From the NCBI RefSeq assembly GCF_031010195.1, contig NZ_JAUAMC010000001.1:496001-560000 (forward strand): 64,000 nt of DNA, written 5' to 3'. Below are positions 38,298 through 49,273 of the stretch, one piece after another (position 1 is the stretch's first letter; the number at the start of each line of letters is the position of its first letter). The position numbers were made by a program, and so were the translations under genes. The stretch is from Halomonas sp. SpR8. GTDB taxonomy: Bacteria > Pseudomonadota > Gammaproteobacteria > Pseudomonadales > Halomonadaceae. Below the pieces are notes generated by a model, which saw only the letters and a list, made by a program, of their open reading frames with translations, was not told the DNA's origin and ran no database searches.

Positions 38298-39655
38298 TGG
38301 CCTGGACGCTTGGTCAGATCGCTGCCGCGTTAAGCATCGATACGCCGCTGCAAAATGCTCAGTTGGCGGTTAGCACGATCGTCACCGATAGTCGTAAAAT
38401 CGAACCTGGCTGCCTGTTTATTGCCTTAAAAGGCCCGAACTTTGATGGCCATGACTTTGTCGCACGCGCCCACGAGCTTGGTGCTGCGGCAGCGCTGGTT
38501 GAAGCACCTGCTGCGAGCGTTTTACCGCAATTGGTATGTCCCGATACGCGGCTGGCTTTAGGGCTATTGGCCGGAGCGCACCGGCGTGACTGGCAGGGTG
38601 CTTTGGTGGCAGTCACCGGTAATAGCGGTAAAACCACGGTAAAAGAGATGTGTGCCTCACTGTTGACGCCGTTGGGTGAGGTGTTAGCCACGCAGGGTAA
38701 TCTGAACAACGATTTTGGCGCGCCGCTGACCTTATTGAGATTGAGTCAGCAGCATAAAGCCGCTGTGATAGAGCTTGGCGCGAACCATTTAGGCGAGATT
38801 GCCTGGACGGCACCGCTGGCACAGCCTGACATTGCGATTATTACTAATGTAACCGGCGCCCACGTTGGCGAGTTTGGCGGTATGGGGCAGATCGCCCAGG
38901 CGAAAAGTGAACTACTTGCCGGGTTGAGCGATCAGGGTACGGCGATATTGAACCGTGATGATCACTACTACTCTTTTTGGGCCTCTCGTGCGGCCCCAAG
39001 ACGAGTCGTCAGTTTTGGCTTTCACCCGCAGGCCGATGTAAGTGCCTCAGCGCTTTCCTGTGATCCTCAAGGGCGGTATGCTTTCACGCTATTGCAGCAT
39101 GGCCAAACGCTAGGCGAAGTGCGTTTGCCGCTTTTGGGTAAGCATAATGTCAGTAATGCCTTGGCCGCCGCCGCTGCGGCATTGGCCTTGGGCATGACGG
39201 CAGAGCAGGTCATCGCGCGGCTAGAAACGTTACAGGCGTTAGCGGGCCGACTAACCGTGGTGCCCGGTTTACGCGGCGCCAACGTGCTCGATGATACTTA
39301 CAATGCCAACCCCGGGGCGGTAAAAGCCGCCCTGGAGACATTGGCGAGCTTCCCTGCGCCACGCTGGTGCGCACTAGGGGCGATGGGTGAATTGGGTAGC
39401 GAGTCGGCAGCGTTACACGCGGATATTGGTCGCTACGCTGCAAAGCTGGGTATCGATGAGCTGCTGACGTTGGGTGAGGGTGCCCGCGCAGCCAGCGAAG
39501 CCTTTGGTCGTGGGCTGCATTTTAACGATCACGAGGCGCTAACGCGTCATGTCACTAATAACTTGCCGCCCGACACCACTTTGTTGGTGAAAGGGTCACG
39601 CAGTGCGGGCATGGAACATGTTGTCAACGCACTGCGTACGGATGAAATAGGGTAA
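38297..39655 (+). CDS. murF: UDP-MurNAc-tripeptide:D-alanyl-D-alanine ligase MurF
   Basis: 452 residues. ATP-binding VTGNSGKTTVKEM, then NDFGAPLTLLRL and DDTYNANPGAVKAAL, the MurF blocks. Adds D-Ala-D-Ala to the tripeptide precursor, completing the cytoplasmic pentapeptide. Sits between murE and mraY. Confidence 0.97.
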   Translation: MAWTLGQIAAALSIDTPLQNAQLAVSTIVTDSRKIEPGCLFIALKGPNFDGHDFVARAHELGAAAALVEAPAASVLPQLVCPDTRLALGLLAGAHRRDWQGALVAVTGNSGKTTVKEMCASLLTPLGEVLATQGNLNNDFGAPLTLLRLSQQHKAAVIELGANHLGEIAWTAPLAQPDIAIITNVTGAHVGEFGGMGQIAQAKSELLAGLSDQGTAILNRDDHYYSFWASRAAPRRVVSFGFHPQADVSASALSCDPQGRYAFTLLQHGQTLGEVRLPLLGKHNVSNALAAAAAALALGMTAEQVIARLETLQALAGRLTVVPGLRGANVLDDTYNANPGAVKAALETLASFPAPRWCALGAMGELGSESAALHADIGRYAAKLGIDELLTLGEGARAASEAFGRGLHFNDHEALTRHVTNNLPPDTTLLVKGSRSAGMEHVVNALRTDEIG

Positions 39656-39664
39656 ACGCCGTTC

Positions 39665-40747
39665 ATGTTACTTCACTTGGCGAATTTTCTGTCCCAGTAC
39701 CAAACTGATTTTCAGGTAGTTAACTATTTAACCCTGCGCGTGATTTTAGGTGCGCTCACTTCCTTGCTGCTGTGCCTGTGGTTGGGGCCATGGATGATTC
39801 GGCGTCTGGTTGAAGGTCAAATTGGTCAGTCAGTGCGTGACGATGGCCCTCAGTCTCATCTTTCAAAAGCAGGTACACCCACCATGGGTGGGGCGATGAT
39901 TATATTGGCTATTGCCATTAGTACCTTGCTCTGGGGTGACTTGACCAATCTTTATATCTGGGTGGTGTTGGGAGTAACCGTAGGCTTTGGCGCCATTGGC
40001 TGGGTCGATGACTACCGCAAGGTGGTTGAGAAAAATCCGCGTGGTTTACCTGCAAAGTGGAAATATTTTTGGCAATCGGTCGTCGGTCTTGGTGCGGCTG
40101 TGCTGCTCTATCTAACGGCATCGTCACCCGTCGAAACTAGTTTATTAGTACCGCTTTTCAAAGAAATTGCGCTGCCGCTTGGTGTGTTTTATATCGTCCT
40201 AACGTATTTTGTGATCGTGGGCAGCTCGAACGCGGTTAATTTGACCGATGGTCTTGATGGTCTGGCAATTATGCCCACAGTGCTGGTGGCCATGGGCTTG
40301 TCGGTATTTGCCTACGCAAGCGGTAATACGGTTTTTGCCACCTATCTACACATTCCCTTTATCGCCGGTACAGGGGAGTTGGCGATTTTCTGCGCGACTA
40401 TCGCCGGGGCCGGGTTGGGATTTCTGTGGTTTAACACTTACCCCGCTCAGGTTTTTATGGGCGATGTCGGCGCCCTGGCGTTAGGCGCCGCACTAGGCGT
40501 GGTAGCGGTAATTGTACGTCAGGAGATCGTGCTGTTTATTATGGGCGGCATTTTCGTCATGGAGACAGTGTCGGTGATTCTCCAGGTGGGCTCCTACAAA
40601 CTCACCGGGCGACGCATCTTCCGTATGGCGCCTTTGCATCACCACTATGAGCTTAAAGGCTGGCCAGAGCCGCGGGTAATCGTGCGCTTTTGGATTATTA
40701 CCGTGGTGCTGGTGCTGCTTGGCCTCGCAACGCTCAAAATTCGTTAA
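39665..40747 (+). CDS. mraY: Phospho-MurNAc-pentapeptide transferase MraY
   Basis: 360 residues, exactly the E. coli length. Ten membrane segments; catalytic Asp motifs in GWVDDYRK and [10 protein letters not shown], and the HHHYE-type motif as [13 protein letters not shown]. It links the pentapeptide precursor to undecaprenyl phosphate (lipid I). The start at 39665 lies 9 bp after murF. Confidence 0.98.
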   Translation: MLLHLANFLSQYQTDFQVVNYLTLRVILGALTSLLLCLWLGPWMIRRLVEGQIGQSVRDDGPQSHLSKAGTPTMGGAMIILAIAISTLLWGDLTNLYIWVVLGVTVGFGAIGWVDDYRKVVEKNPRGLPAKWKYFWQSVVGLGAAVLLYLTASSPVETSLLVPLFKEIALPLGVFYIVLTYFVIVGSSNAVNLTDGLDGLAIMPTVLVAMGLSVFAYASGNTVFATYLHIPFIAGTGELAIFCATIAGAGLGFLWFNTYPAQVFMGDVGALALGAALGVVAVIVRQEIVLFIMGGIFVMETVSVILQVGSYKLTGRRIFRMAPLHHHYELKGWPEPRVIVRFWIITVVLVLLGLATLKIR

Positions 40748-40781
40748 TGCAAGTGGGCATGATGCGAGAAGGGAGCCTGTG

Positions 40782-42170
40782 ATGGATCGAGTAGCTAAAG
40801 GTTTAACGCTGGTTGTTGGGCTGGGGGTATCTGGCCGTGCGATTTGCCGCCACTTAAGCCGCTTAAATGTGCCCTATATGGTGGCAGACACGCGTGCTGA
40901 GCCGCCGGGCCTTGACGATTTTCGTGCGGCACATCCCGCCATTGATGTTCATTGTGGTTCGCTGGCGGCACTGGATCTTACCGGCGTAGCCGAGGTAGTC
41001 GTTAGCCCTGGGCTTGACCCACGTATGCCGGGTTTGAAAGAGCTGGCTGATCAGCTTAATCCGCACACAGGCGAGCCTATGGTGGTGGGCGAAATTGCCC
41101 TGTTTGTCCGTTCTGCGAAGGCCCCTGTTGCGGCGATCACCGGCTCGAATGCGAAATCGACGGTAACGACCCTGCTGGGCGATATGGCCACGGCCGCCGG
41201 TGTCGATGCCGCTGTTGGCGGCAATCTGGGGACACCTGCGCTGGATCTATTGGCCAGCCACCCTGATGCGCAGCTCTACATTCTTGAACTTTCCAGCTTT
41301 CAGCTTGAGACAACTCCCCGACTGGGCGCGCGCTGTGCGGCTTTCTTGAATTTAAGTGAAGATCACTTGGATCGGCATGGGGATATGCACAGCTATCGCG
41401 CCGCAAAGCAGCGTATTTTTATCGGTGCAGAGAGCGCTGTGGTGAATGCTGATGAGCCCCCCACCTGGCCGACGTACCCTGTTGACCAAGTAGCGTACTT
41501 TTCTCAGCGTGCTCCGGAGGCTAATGAGTGGGGGCTGGCGTTTCACCACGACAAGCTGACGTTAATGCAGGGCTCCAGCCCTTGGTTGGCCATCGATGAG
41601 TTAAAAATAGCCGGTCAGCACAACTACCTCAATGCATTGGCGGCACTGGCCATGGGGCAGACGTTGGGTTTTGCGGCTGCGCCCATGTGCAACGCGCTGC
41701 GCGAATTTAAAGGCTTGGAACACCGCAGCGAAGTCATTGCGCAAATCAACGGCGTCACCTGGGTCAATGACACCAAGGGCACCAATGTAGGCGCTACCCT
41801 AGCGGCGATTAATGGTATTGGCGCAACGTTGGAAGGACGTTTGATTCTACTGGCCGGTGGAATAGGTAAGGGCGCTGATTTCACCCCTTTGGCCGCGCCT
41901 CTTTCTAAGTGTGCACGGCATGTGCTGCTATTCGGTTTAGATGCTCCGCGGCTAGCCGACGCATTGATTGAACACGTTAGCATTCAGCAGGTCGAGGACT
42001 TAACTCAGGCGATGCAGACAGCCTTTGAGCTTGCCCAGCCGGGTGACTGCGTGCTGCTATCGCCCGCCTGTTCAAGCCTAGATCAGTTTGCCAATTACCC
42101 AGCGCGTGGCGAGGCGTTTCGTCGCTGGGTGCTGGATAAAGCATCGACTAAAGCCGGGGAGGCGCTATGA
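40782..42170 (+). CDS. murD: UDP-MurNAc-L-alanine:D-glutamate ligase MurD
   Basis: 462 residues. Nucleotide-binding ITGSNAKSTVTTLLGDM; notably Ala in place of the more common GTNGKS at the third position (SNAKST), a form also found in other gammaproteobacterial MurD proteins. ELSSFQLETT and VNDTKGTNVGA are family blocks. ATG 40782 has GAAGGGAG upstream. The stop overlaps the ftsW start (ATGA). Confidence 0.97.
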   Translation: MDRVAKGLTLVVGLGVSGRAICRHLSRLNVPYMVADTRAEPPGLDDFRAAHPAIDVHCGSLAALDLTGVAEVVVSPGLDPRMPGLKELADQLNPHTGEPMVVGEIALFVRSAKAPVAAITGSNAKSTVTTLLGDMATAAGVDAAVGGNLGTPALDLLASHPDAQLYILELSSFQLETTPRLGARCAAFLNLSEDHLDRHGDMHSYRAAKQRIFIGAESAVVNADEPPTWPTYPVDQVAYFSQRAPEANEWGLAFHHDKLTLMQGSSPWLAIDELKIAGQHNYLNALAALAMGQTLGFAAAPMCNALREFKGLEHRSEVIAQINGVTWVNDTKGTNVGATLAAINGIGATLEGRLILLAGGIGKGADFTPLAAPLSKCARHVLLFGLDAPRLADALIEHVSIQQVEDLTQAMQTAFELAQPGDCVLLSPACSSLDQFANYPARGEAFRRWVLDKASTKAGEAL

Positions 42171-43348
42171 GTCGACTTCAGCGGCTGCGCACGACGCTTT
42201 CCACCCGTGAATTACCCTGCGATGTTTGGCTAATCGTGGCTGCGGTTGCCTTGGCGGGTTTGGGGTGGGTCATGGTCAGTTCGGCGTCGATTGGTTTGCT
42301 GGAAGATACCTACCACTATTCACGCCAACACGGTATTTTCCTGGTGCTCGCCGTGATGGCCTGTGTATTTATGCTCTGTGTTCCGCTTGAAGTATGGCGC
42401 CAGAATGCAGCGCTGATTCTGCTTGCCAGTATCTTTTTGTTGGTTGTGGTGTTGATGGTTGGTCAAGAGATCAACGGCAGTAAGCGCTGGATAGCGCTGC
42501 CAGGTCCCTTGCCAAGTTTGCAGGTGTCTGAATTTGCCAAAGTCGGGCTGATTTTTTATATGGCGGCGTTTATGTCGCGTTTCACGTATGACTTACGTCG
42601 TCGAGCGTTCAGCATGTGGCGTCCTCTGGCCGTTCTGGCGGTACCCGCTGGGCTGCTTTTTTTAGCGCCTGATTTCGGCGGCATGGTGGTCTTTACTGTT
42701 TGCGTGATTGGCATGCTGATGATGAGCGGTGCATCGCTGGTGCTGTTGGGTGGCAGCGGGCTGCTGCTTGGCTCCGGTGCGGTCATGATGGTGGTGATTG
42801 AGCCCTACCGACTGGCACGCTGGACAAGTTTTCTAGATCCCTGGGCCGACCAGTTTGCAACCGGCTACCAGTTAACCCAAGCGTTAATAGCCTTCGGGCG
42901 GGGGCACGTCACGGGTACCGGCCTGGGCAATAGTGTGCAAAAACTCCATTACCTGCCCGAAGCACATACCGACTTTATCTTTGCGGTGATCGCGGAAGAG
43001 CTGGGCATGATCGGTGCGATTATCGTTGTGTTGTTGTTCACACTATTTATTGCCCGCACCATGTGGATCGGACGTAAGGCTGAGCTGGCAGGGCATCTAT
43101 TTGGCGCTTATGTAAGCTATGGCATCGGCTTTGTGGTAGCCGCGCAGGCATTTATTAACATGGCGGTGAGTTCTGGACTATTGCCGACCAAGGGCCTAAC
43201 GCTGCCGCTGATGAGCTATGGCGGCTCCAGCCTGCTAGTCACGGGCATCATGGTCGGTTTGCTGCTGCGCATAGATGCCGAAACACGTCACCGGCCTAGG
43301 CGTGCGTCCACCCCGTATAAATCCCGCCATGAGCCGCGTTTATCGTAA
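42167..43348 (+). CDS. ftsW: Lipid II glycosyltransferase FtsW
   Basis: 393 residues, SEDS family with about ten membrane segments. Conserved blocks GSKRWIALPG, GDPWAD-type (FLDPWADQFATGYQLTQ), LPEAHTDFIFAVIAEE and LPLMSYGGSS. FtsW polymerises septal glycan with FtsI as cross-linking partner. Overlaps murD by 4 bp. Confidence 0.97.
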   Translation: MSRLQRLRTTLSTRELPCDVWLIVAAVALAGLGWVMVSSASIGLLEDTYHYSRQHGIFLVLAVMACVFMLCVPLEVWRQNAALILLASIFLLVVVLMVGQEINGSKRWIALPGPLPSLQVSEFAKVGLIFYMAAFMSRFTYDLRRRAFSMWRPLAVLAVPAGLLFLAPDFGGMVVFTVCVIGMLMMSGASLVLLGGSGLLLGSGAVMMVVIEPYRLARWTSFLDPWADQFATGYQLTQALIAFGRGHVTGTGLGNSVQKLHYLPEAHTDFIFAVIAEELGMIGAIIVVLLFTLFIARTMWIGRKAELAGHLFGAYVSYGIGFVVAAQAFINMAVSSGLLPTKGLTLPLMSYGGSSLLVTGIMVGLLLRIDAETRHRPRRASTPYKSRHEPRLS

Positions 43349-43381
43349 CGCTATGCCGCGTGGTGTTATCAGGAGTTTGAT

Positions 43382-44479
43382 GTGACAACTAACGTTAGCC
43401 GACGAGTACTGATTATGGCGGGTGGCACAGGCGGCCATGTGTTTCCAGCATTGTCACTCGCCAAAGCTTTGCAGGCTGAGCAGGTCGACGTTGAGTGGTT
43501 GGGTAGCCCTAGAGGTATTGAAAATCGCCTGGTGCCTGAAGCGGGTATTAGATTGCATACGATTGCCGTTAGTGGGCTGCGCGGCAATGGTGTGACGGGA
43601 TGGCTCAAAGCACCGCTGAACCTTAGCCGTGCGATCTTGCAGGCACGTACCATCATTCGCGACTTCAAACCTCAAGTGGTGGTCGGCTTGGGTGGTTTTG
43701 CCAGTGGCCCCGGCGGCTTGGCGGCATGGTTGTCGCGCATTCCGCTGATTATCCATGAGCAGAACGCTGTGGCAGGTCTGACCAATCGCGTCTTGTCGCG
43801 CCTGGCTAAACGAACCTATGCCGCTTTTCCTGAGGCCTTTGGGGCGCGTGCCCATGTCATTGGCAACCCAGTGCGTGACGACATTGCCGCCTTGGGGAGT
43901 TCGCCGCGGGACGAGGAAACACTCGCTTCCCGACCTCTGCGTTTGTTGGTAGTGGGTGGTTCGCTCGGGGCTGTGGCCCTTAACGAACGTTTGGCCCCTG
44001 CGCTGGCTGCACTGCCCATTGAGCAACGCCCCCAGGTTCGCCATCAGGCGGGTAAGAATCGTGAGCAGGTTACTGCAGAAAATTATCAGCAGCACGGCGT
44101 GAGCGCTGAGGTGAGCCCCTTTATTGATGATATGGCCGCTGCCTATGAGTGGGCCGATTTAGTGGTGTGCCGCTCGGGGGCGCTGACAGTCGCGGAGTTG
44201 GCAGCGGCGGCTAAGCCAGCGCTACTGGTGCCGTTCCCGTTTGCTGTCGATGACCATCAACGCATCAACGCTCAGGTGCTCGTCAAGGCGGGGGCCGCGA
44301 AGTGCGTTATTCAGTCTGAACTGACCGCTGAGCGGTTAAGCGAATTTTTAAACCAATTGCTCGTCCCAAATACTCTGGCGGCAATGGCGGCGAATGCACG
44401 TCAGGCCGCCCATTTAGACGCCACAAAACGCTTGGCTGAAGGGTGTTTGGCGATGGTGCCGTTAGGAGACACTGCGTGA
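43382..44479 (+). CDS. murG: Lipid II synthase MurG
   Basis: 365 residues. N-terminal [16 protein letters not shown] (lipid I side), then [12 protein letters not shown] and the C-terminal UDP-GlcNAc site VVGGSLGA and [13 protein letters not shown]. It adds GlcNAc to lipid I to give lipid II at the inner membrane. GTG start at 43382. The stop overlaps the murC GTG start by 4 bp. Confidence 0.97.
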   Translation: MTTNVSRRVLIMAGGTGGHVFPALSLAKALQAEQVDVEWLGSPRGIENRLVPEAGIRLHTIAVSGLRGNGVTGWLKAPLNLSRAILQARTIIRDFKPQVVVGLGGFASGPGGLAAWLSRIPLIIHEQNAVAGLTNRVLSRLAKRTYAAFPEAFGARAHVIGNPVRDDIAALGSSPRDEETLASRPLRLLVVGGSLGAVALNERLAPALAALPIEQRPQVRHQAGKNREQVTAENYQQHGVSAEVSPFIDDMAAAYEWADLVVCRSGALTVAELAAAAKPALLVPFPFAVDDHQRINAQVLVKAGAAKCVIQSELTAERLSEFLNQLLVPNTLAAMAANARQAAHLDATKRLAEGCLAMVPLGDTA

Positions 44480-45945
44480 CCGATTCTGACCAAATTATAC
44501 CCCCCTCGCGTGTCACTACCACTGGCCCAGGAATGCGTCGAATTCGTCGAATTCATTTTGTCGGCATTGGCGGCGCAGGGATGTGTGGTATCGCAGAGGT
44601 GCTGGCTAACCAGGGCTACACCGTTAGCGGTAGTGATATGAAAACCTCTTCTGTTGTGGAGCGGTTGCGCCAGTGCGGTGTCTGTGTAGCGGTCGGACAT
44701 GCCGAAGCTAACGTGGAGAGCGCCGACGTGGTAGTGGTTTCAAGTGCGATTGATGAAACCAATCCCGAGATACGTTGGGCTCATGAGCATCGGGTGCCGG
44801 TAGTGCGCCGAGCTGAAATGCTGGCAGAATTGATGCGTTTTCGACATGGAATCGCCGTGGCGGGCACTCATGGTAAAACCACGACGACCAGCTTAACGGC
44901 GACCCTGCTGGCAGAAGGTGGCTTGGATCCTACCTTTGTCATTGGTGGCAAACTGACCAGTGCTGGGGCCAATGCGCGTCTGGGGGAGGGCGACTACTTA
45001 GTGGCTGAAGCTGATGAGTCTGATGCCTCGTTTCTACACCTACAGCCAATGGTATCGATTGTTACCAATATTGATGCGGATCATATGGCGACCTACGGCG
45101 GTGATTTTGAGCGCTTGAAAAGCACCTTTATCGAATTTCTGCACAATCTGCCGTTCTATGGTTTGGCGGTGCTGTGCATTGATGACCCTCACGTGCGTGT
45201 GTTGTGTGAACAGGTTAAGCGTCAGTTCGTCACCTATGGCTTTGATAACGACGCCGATTACCGCATCGTTGATTTTACCCAGCAAGGCGGAGACGTCTCG
45301 TTTACCGCATTGCGGCCAGGTAACGTCGCTCCGCTAGAGGTGCGTTTAGCGATGCCAGGCCGGCATAACGCCTTAAACGCCATGGCGGCTATTGTCGTTG
45401 CTACCGATGCGGGTGTTAGCGATAGCGCTATTTTAAGCGGCTTGGCGGGCTTTGCAGGCGTTGGCCGCCGTTTTCAGGTGCATGGTCATTTCCCCGCGCC
45501 CAAAGGGGAGGGTGAGATCATGTTGGTGGACGACTATGGTCACCACCCGAGGGAAGTTGACATGGTCATCCAGGCCATTCGTGCGGGCTGGCCCGAGCGA
45601 CGCCTGGTAATGCTCTATCAGCCGCATCGCTATAGCCGTACTCGCGATCTATACGAAGACTTTGTCCGCGTGCTTTCTCAAGTCGATACGCTAGTGTTGC
45701 TGGATGTTTACAGCGCGGGTGAAGCGGTTATTCCTGGTGCAGAAGGCAGAACATTGGCAGGATCTATTCGTCAGCGCGGCGAAGTAGACCCGCTATTTGT
45801 TGAGTCTAAGCACGAGCTTCCCGCGCTATTAGCCAATGTATTACGTCCCGACGATATCTTAATTACCCAGGGCGCTGGCGATGTGGGGGGGATTTCCCTG
45901 CGCTTGGCTCAAGCGCAGTTAGCAATGAGTGAGGTGGAGCTGTGA
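44476..45945 (+). CDS. murC: UDP-N-acetylmuramate:L-alanine ligase MurC
   Basis: 489 residues. [18 protein letters not shown], then ATP-binding [12 protein letters not shown] and [10 protein letters not shown]. Adds the first amino acid, L-Ala, to UDP-MurNAc. I chose GTG 44476 in the GTGA overlap with murG; the length then matches E. coli (491). murB, which makes its substrate, is not in this cluster. Confidence 0.97.
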   Translation: MTDSDQIIPPSRVTTTGPGMRRIRRIHFVGIGGAGMCGIAEVLANQGYTVSGSDMKTSSVVERLRQCGVCVAVGHAEANVESADVVVVSSAIDETNPEIRWAHEHRVPVVRRAEMLAELMRFRHGIAVAGTHGKTTTTSLTATLLAEGGLDPTFVIGGKLTSAGANARLGEGDYLVAEADESDASFLHLQPMVSIVTNIDADHMATYGGDFERLKSTFIEFLHNLPFYGLAVLCIDDPHVRVLCEQVKRQFVTYGFDNDADYRIVDFTQQGGDVSFTALRPGNVAPLEVRLAMPGRHNALNAMAAIVVATDAGVSDSAILSGLAGFAGVGRRFQVHGHFPAPKGEGEIMLVDDYGHHPREVDMVIQAIRAGWPERRLVMLYQPHRYSRTRDLYEDFVRVLSQVDTLVLLDVYSAGEAVIPGAEGRTLAGSIRQRGEVDPLFVESKHELPALLANVLRPDDILITQGAGDVGGISLRLAQAQLAMSEVEL

Positions 45946-46883
45946 GCGCGGAAGTAGCATCAACCCAACCATCAGAGAAGGTCGTCGTTGTTTACGGTGG
46001 TACCTCTGCTGAACGCGAGGTATCGCTTAAGAGCGGAACGGCGGTGCTAGAGGCGCTTCAGCGTAAAGGCGTAAACGCTTGTGGCTATGACCCTCGTGAC
46101 AATGGCTTGGTCGGTCTAGAGCAGTTGGCTCCCTCGGTAGTGTTTGTTGCATTGCACGGTCGTGGCGGTGAAGACGGCACTCTTCAGGGGGCGCTAGAAC
46201 TGCTCGATATTCCTTACACTGGCAGTGGGGTGCTCGCTTCTGCGCTGGGGATGGATAAGGAGCGCACCAAGCAGGTGTGGAGCGCCGTAGGCTTGCCTAC
46301 GCCGGAAAGTATTATGCTGGATGCAGGCGCTGACTGGTCCAGCGTAGTGGCTCAGCTTGGCTTGCCGCTGATGGTTAAACCCGTGCATGAGGGCTCAACC
46401 CTAGGTATTAGCATCGTGAAAAGTCAGGCGGCACTTGAGGCGGCGTACTACGAGGCAGCCGAGTTTGATGCGCGGGTAATGGCGGAGCGTTTCGTTGTTG
46501 GAGAGGAGTACACCGTTGCGCTATTGGGTGATCAGGCATTGCCCGCTATTCGCGTAGAAGTGCCGGGTGGGTTTTACGACTACGAAGCAAAATATATCGC
46601 TAATACCACCCAGTACCACCTACCTTGTGGTCTTACCACTGAGCAAGAAGCAGCACTCGCTACCCTCTGCCAGCAGGCGTTTACGGCGATTGGTGGGGTA
46701 GGTTGGGGGCGGGTTGATGTCATGCGCGATTGCGAAGGGCGCTTTTGGTTATTAGAAGTTAATACCGTGCCTGGCATGACCGATCACAGCTTGGTGCCCC
46801 AGGCGGCAGCGCATGCCGGTATGTCGTTTGATGACTTGGTGGTTAATATTCTGCAAACCGCAGGCGGGCAGTTGACGTCATGA
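45942..46883 (+). CDS. ddlB: D-alanine:D-alanine ligase DdlB
   Basis: 313 residues, ATP-grasp. [18 protein letters not shown] at the start, [16 protein letters not shown] in the ATP site and [14 protein letters not shown] at the metal site. Makes the D-Ala-D-Ala that MurF uses. GTG start overlaps the murC stop (GTGA). Confidence 0.97.
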   Translation: MSAEVASTQPSEKVVVVYGGTSAEREVSLKSGTAVLEALQRKGVNACGYDPRDNGLVGLEQLAPSVVFVALHGRGGEDGTLQGALELLDIPYTGSGVLASALGMDKERTKQVWSAVGLPTPESIMLDAGADWSSVVAQLGLPLMVKPVHEGSTLGISIVKSQAALEAAYYEAAEFDARVMAERFVVGEEYTVALLGDQALPAIRVEVPGGFYDYEAKYIANTTQYHLPCGLTTEQEAALATLCQQAFTAIGGVGWGRVDVMRDCEGRFWLLEVNTVPGMTDHSLVPQAAAHAGMSFDDLVVNILQTAGGQLTS

Positions 46884-46905
46884 AGAGTGCGCTAATAAGA
46901 GTGCG
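46883..46905. repeat. Direct repeat before ftsQ (14-bp period)
   Basis: AAGAGTGCG occurs at 46883-46891 and 46897-46905. The second copy supplies the AAGAG that acts as the ftsQ ribosome binding site; the first overlaps the end of the ddlB stop codon region. Confidence 0.8.
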
Positions 46906-46907
46906 TT

Positions 46908-47621
46908 ATGAAAAGGCGTAACGCTTGGCTGGGGATTATTCTGCTGGCACTGCTCATGGGTGCCGGTGGGCGTGCGCTTTGGCTGTGGCTGGACCGTCCA
47001 ATTGAACGGGTATCTATTCGCGGCGAGTGGGAGTATGTCAGTGCCGACTATTTGCGTACCCAGCTTGCGCCACTGGTCGTTGACGCTACTTGGCTGTCGG
47101 CAGATCTGGGGGAGTTGCGTGACCGAGCACTGCAGGTTGGTTGGTTGCACGAAGTGCGCATTTCACGTGAGTGGCCTAATGCACTGGTGTTTGAACTTAT
47201 TGAGCAACAGCCGGTGGCGCGCTGGAATGATGATTTCTTAGTTAACTCAGAAGGCGAGCCGTTTGCCTTTGCGCCGTTAACACCACCGACTGGGTTGCCT
47301 GACTTAGCTGGTCCTGCCGGCAGTAGTGAAGAGGTATTGGACTACTATCACCGGCTTAAACCCCATTTCGAACAGTTATCGCTTGATTTAACCCAATTGC
47401 GCTTAGAGCCGCGCGGAGCTTGGCGGCTACAGTTAAATGATGGTGCCTGGGTAATGTTAGGCCGGCGCCAGCATGAAGTGCGCTTAGCCCGGTTGTCGGC
47501 TTCATGGCAGCGGGAGTTGTATCTTCTTGGCGAGCAGATTCGCTATATTGACCTGCGTTATCCTAACGGTATCGCCGTTGCTTGGCATGGGGAAAGTGAA
47601 TTTACAGTGCAAGATGAGTAA
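46908..47621 (+). CDS. ftsQ: Cell division protein FtsQ
   Basis: 237 residues. One membrane helix (LGIILLALLMGAGGRALWLWL), a POTRA domain (IERVSIRGEWEYVSADYLRTQL cut here as VSIRGEWEYVSADYL) and a beta domain. FtsQ anchors the FtsQLB complex. ATG 46908 with weak AAGAG. Unlike E. coli, where ftsQ and ftsA are adjacent, a 328-bp spacer follows. Confidence 0.94.
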   Translation: MKRRNAWLGIILLALLMGAGGRALWLWLDRPIERVSIRGEWEYVSADYLRTQLAPLVVDATWLSADLGELRDRALQVGWLHEVRISREWPNALVFELIEQQPVARWNDDFLVNSEGEPFAFAPLTPPTGLPDLAGPAGSSEEVLDYYHRLKPHFEQLSLDLTQLRLEPRGAWRLQLNDGAWVMLGRRQHEVRLARLSASWQRELYLLGEQIRYIDLRYPNGIAVAWHGESEFTVQDE

Positions 47622-47949
47622 CAGAGCTATTACTTGCTGCAAATAAGGTGTAAAAGTGAGTGGTTGCCAACGCTGAAAAAGCCAATATTCGGCTTTAAAT
47701 TGCTATCAAAGCCTATTATTGTGTATTTGTACTAGTCGTATTGTGGTTATTGTTTCTATACTATGGGCTAGACGCTGATTAAATGGTGTTTAATCTCGAC
47801 TATTTGTACTTAGAGAGTGTCAGCGAATAGAGCGCCTTAAAACAGCACTGGTTATTTCGGGTTGTGTGCTTTCAATGTTAAGTATTGGATAAAGCGCCCC
47901 CTTATTTATATTCACTTTTAAAAATTGACGCAAGGAGATTTCCCGACTC
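47622..47949 (+). promoter_or_regulatory. AT-rich spacer upstream of ftsA
   Basis: 328 bp without a credible gene. A weak hairpin AAAGCC/GGCTTT (47678-47683 with 47691-47696) could act as a partial terminator for ftsQ. The rest is AT-rich with several TATACT/TATTGT-like hexamers, and a strong AAGGAGA (about 47932) serves ftsA. It probably holds a separate ftsAZ promoter, but I cannot point to one defined -35/-10 pair. Confidence 0.45.
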
Positions 47950-49239
47950 ATGGCAGGCTCACCCAACGCATCCAATATGGTGGTCGGGCTGGACATTGGA
48001 ACGTCCAAGGTCGTCGCGATAGTCGGTCAACCTACCGATGATGGCGGAATTGAAATTGCCGGTATTGGCTCTCACCCTTCGCGTGGTATGAAACGCGGTG
48101 TGGTAATCAATATTGAATCAACGGTGCAGTCTATCCAACGGGCGGTTGAAGAAGCTGAGTTGATGGCTGGCTGCGATATTCACTCGGTTTATGTTGGCGT
48201 GGCTGGTAGTCATATTAGCTCAATGAATTCTGATGGCGTTGTGGCTATTAAAGAGCGTGAAGTAACGCCATCCGATATTGAGCGCGTTATTGATTCGGCA
48301 CGCGCTCGCGCTATTTCAGAAGGGCAACGCGTGCTGCATGTGCTGCCTCAAGAGTTCTCGATTGATGCTCAAGGCGGTATTCGTGAGCCATTGGGAATGT
48401 CCGGTGTACGTTTAGAGGCGCAGGTGCACTTAGTAACGGCTGCTTTAAACGCGGTGCAAAATATCGAAAAGTGCGTGCGCCGATGTGGTTTAGAAGTTGA
48501 CGCTATTATTTTGGAACAGCTAGCTTCAAGTATGGCAGTGCTGACCGAAGATGAGCGTGAGTTGGGTGTTTGCATGGTGGATATTGGTGGCGGTACCACT
48601 GATATGGCGATTTTCAGCGAAGGGGCTATTCGCCATACGGCGGTTATTCCTATAGCAGGCGACCAAGTGACTAACGATATTGCCATGGCGTTGCGAACAC
48701 CAACGCAGCACGCTGAAGAGATTAAAGTGAAATATGCTTGTGCGTTAACGCATTTAGCGGCAAGCGATGAAATGATTAAAGTACCTAGCGTAGGTGATCG
48801 TCCTGCGCGTGACCTATCACGTCAAGCGCTTGCTGAAGTGGTAGAGCCGCGTTACGAAGAGCTGTTTACGTTAGTAAGAGATGAGTTACGTCGTAGTGGC
48901 TATGAAGACATGGTGGCGGCTGGGATAGTGCTTACTGGCGGTACCTCGCGCATGGAAGGTGTCAGCGAATTGGCGGAAGAGATTTTTCATATGCCCGTTC
49001 GCATCGCATGTCCGCAAAACGTACGAGGTTTGGCGGATGTCGTTCGTAATCCTATTTATGCGACAGGCGTTGGCCTGCTGCATTATGCCTTGCAGGAAAC
49101 GCGTCATGGGCAAGGTTTAAAAAGCCACGGGGGAGTTGTTGCAGCTCATAAAGGTCGTAACGAGCTTGCCCGGCGTGATATCACGGAAGACCATTCGGCG
49201 CTAGCAAGAATTAAAGGCTGGTTCAAAGGAAATTTCTGA
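47950..49239 (+). CDS. ftsA: Cell division protein FtsA
   Basis: 429 residues, actin-like ATPase: [16 protein letters not shown] (phosphate 1), [15 protein letters not shown] (phosphate 2) and [14 protein letters not shown] (adenosine). The C-terminal [13 protein letters not shown] is the amphipathic helix that tethers FtsZ filaments to the membrane. AAGGAGA about 10 bp upstream. Followed 34 bp later by ftsZ. Confidence 0.98.
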   Translation: MAGSPNASNMVVGLDIGTSKVVAIVGQPTDDGGIEIAGIGSHPSRGMKRGVVINIESTVQSIQRAVEEAELMAGCDIHSVYVGVAGSHISSMNSDGVVAIKEREVTPSDIERVIDSARARAISEGQRVLHVLPQEFSIDAQGGIREPLGMSGVRLEAQVHLVTAALNAVQNIEKCVRRCGLEVDAIILEQLASSMAVLTEDERELGVCMVDIGGGTTDMAIFSEGAIRHTAVIPIAGDQVTNDIAMALRTPTQHAEEIKVKYACALTHLAASDEMIKVPSVGDRPARDLSRQALAEVVEPRYEELFTLVRDELRRSGYEDMVAAGIVLTGGTSRMEGVSELAEEIFHMPVRIACPQNVRGLADVVRNPIYATGVGLLHYALQETRHGQGLKSHGGVVAAHKGRNELARRDITEDHSALARIKGWFKGNF

Positions 49240-49273
49240 CAGGGCCGCAATCGCGGTTCAGGAGACGGGGCTT

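Noticed and set aside
47820..48008. 62-codon minus-strand ORF in the ftsQ-ftsA spacer
   Set aside because: It starts inside ftsA on the opposite strand, has no binding site and no recognisable pattern.
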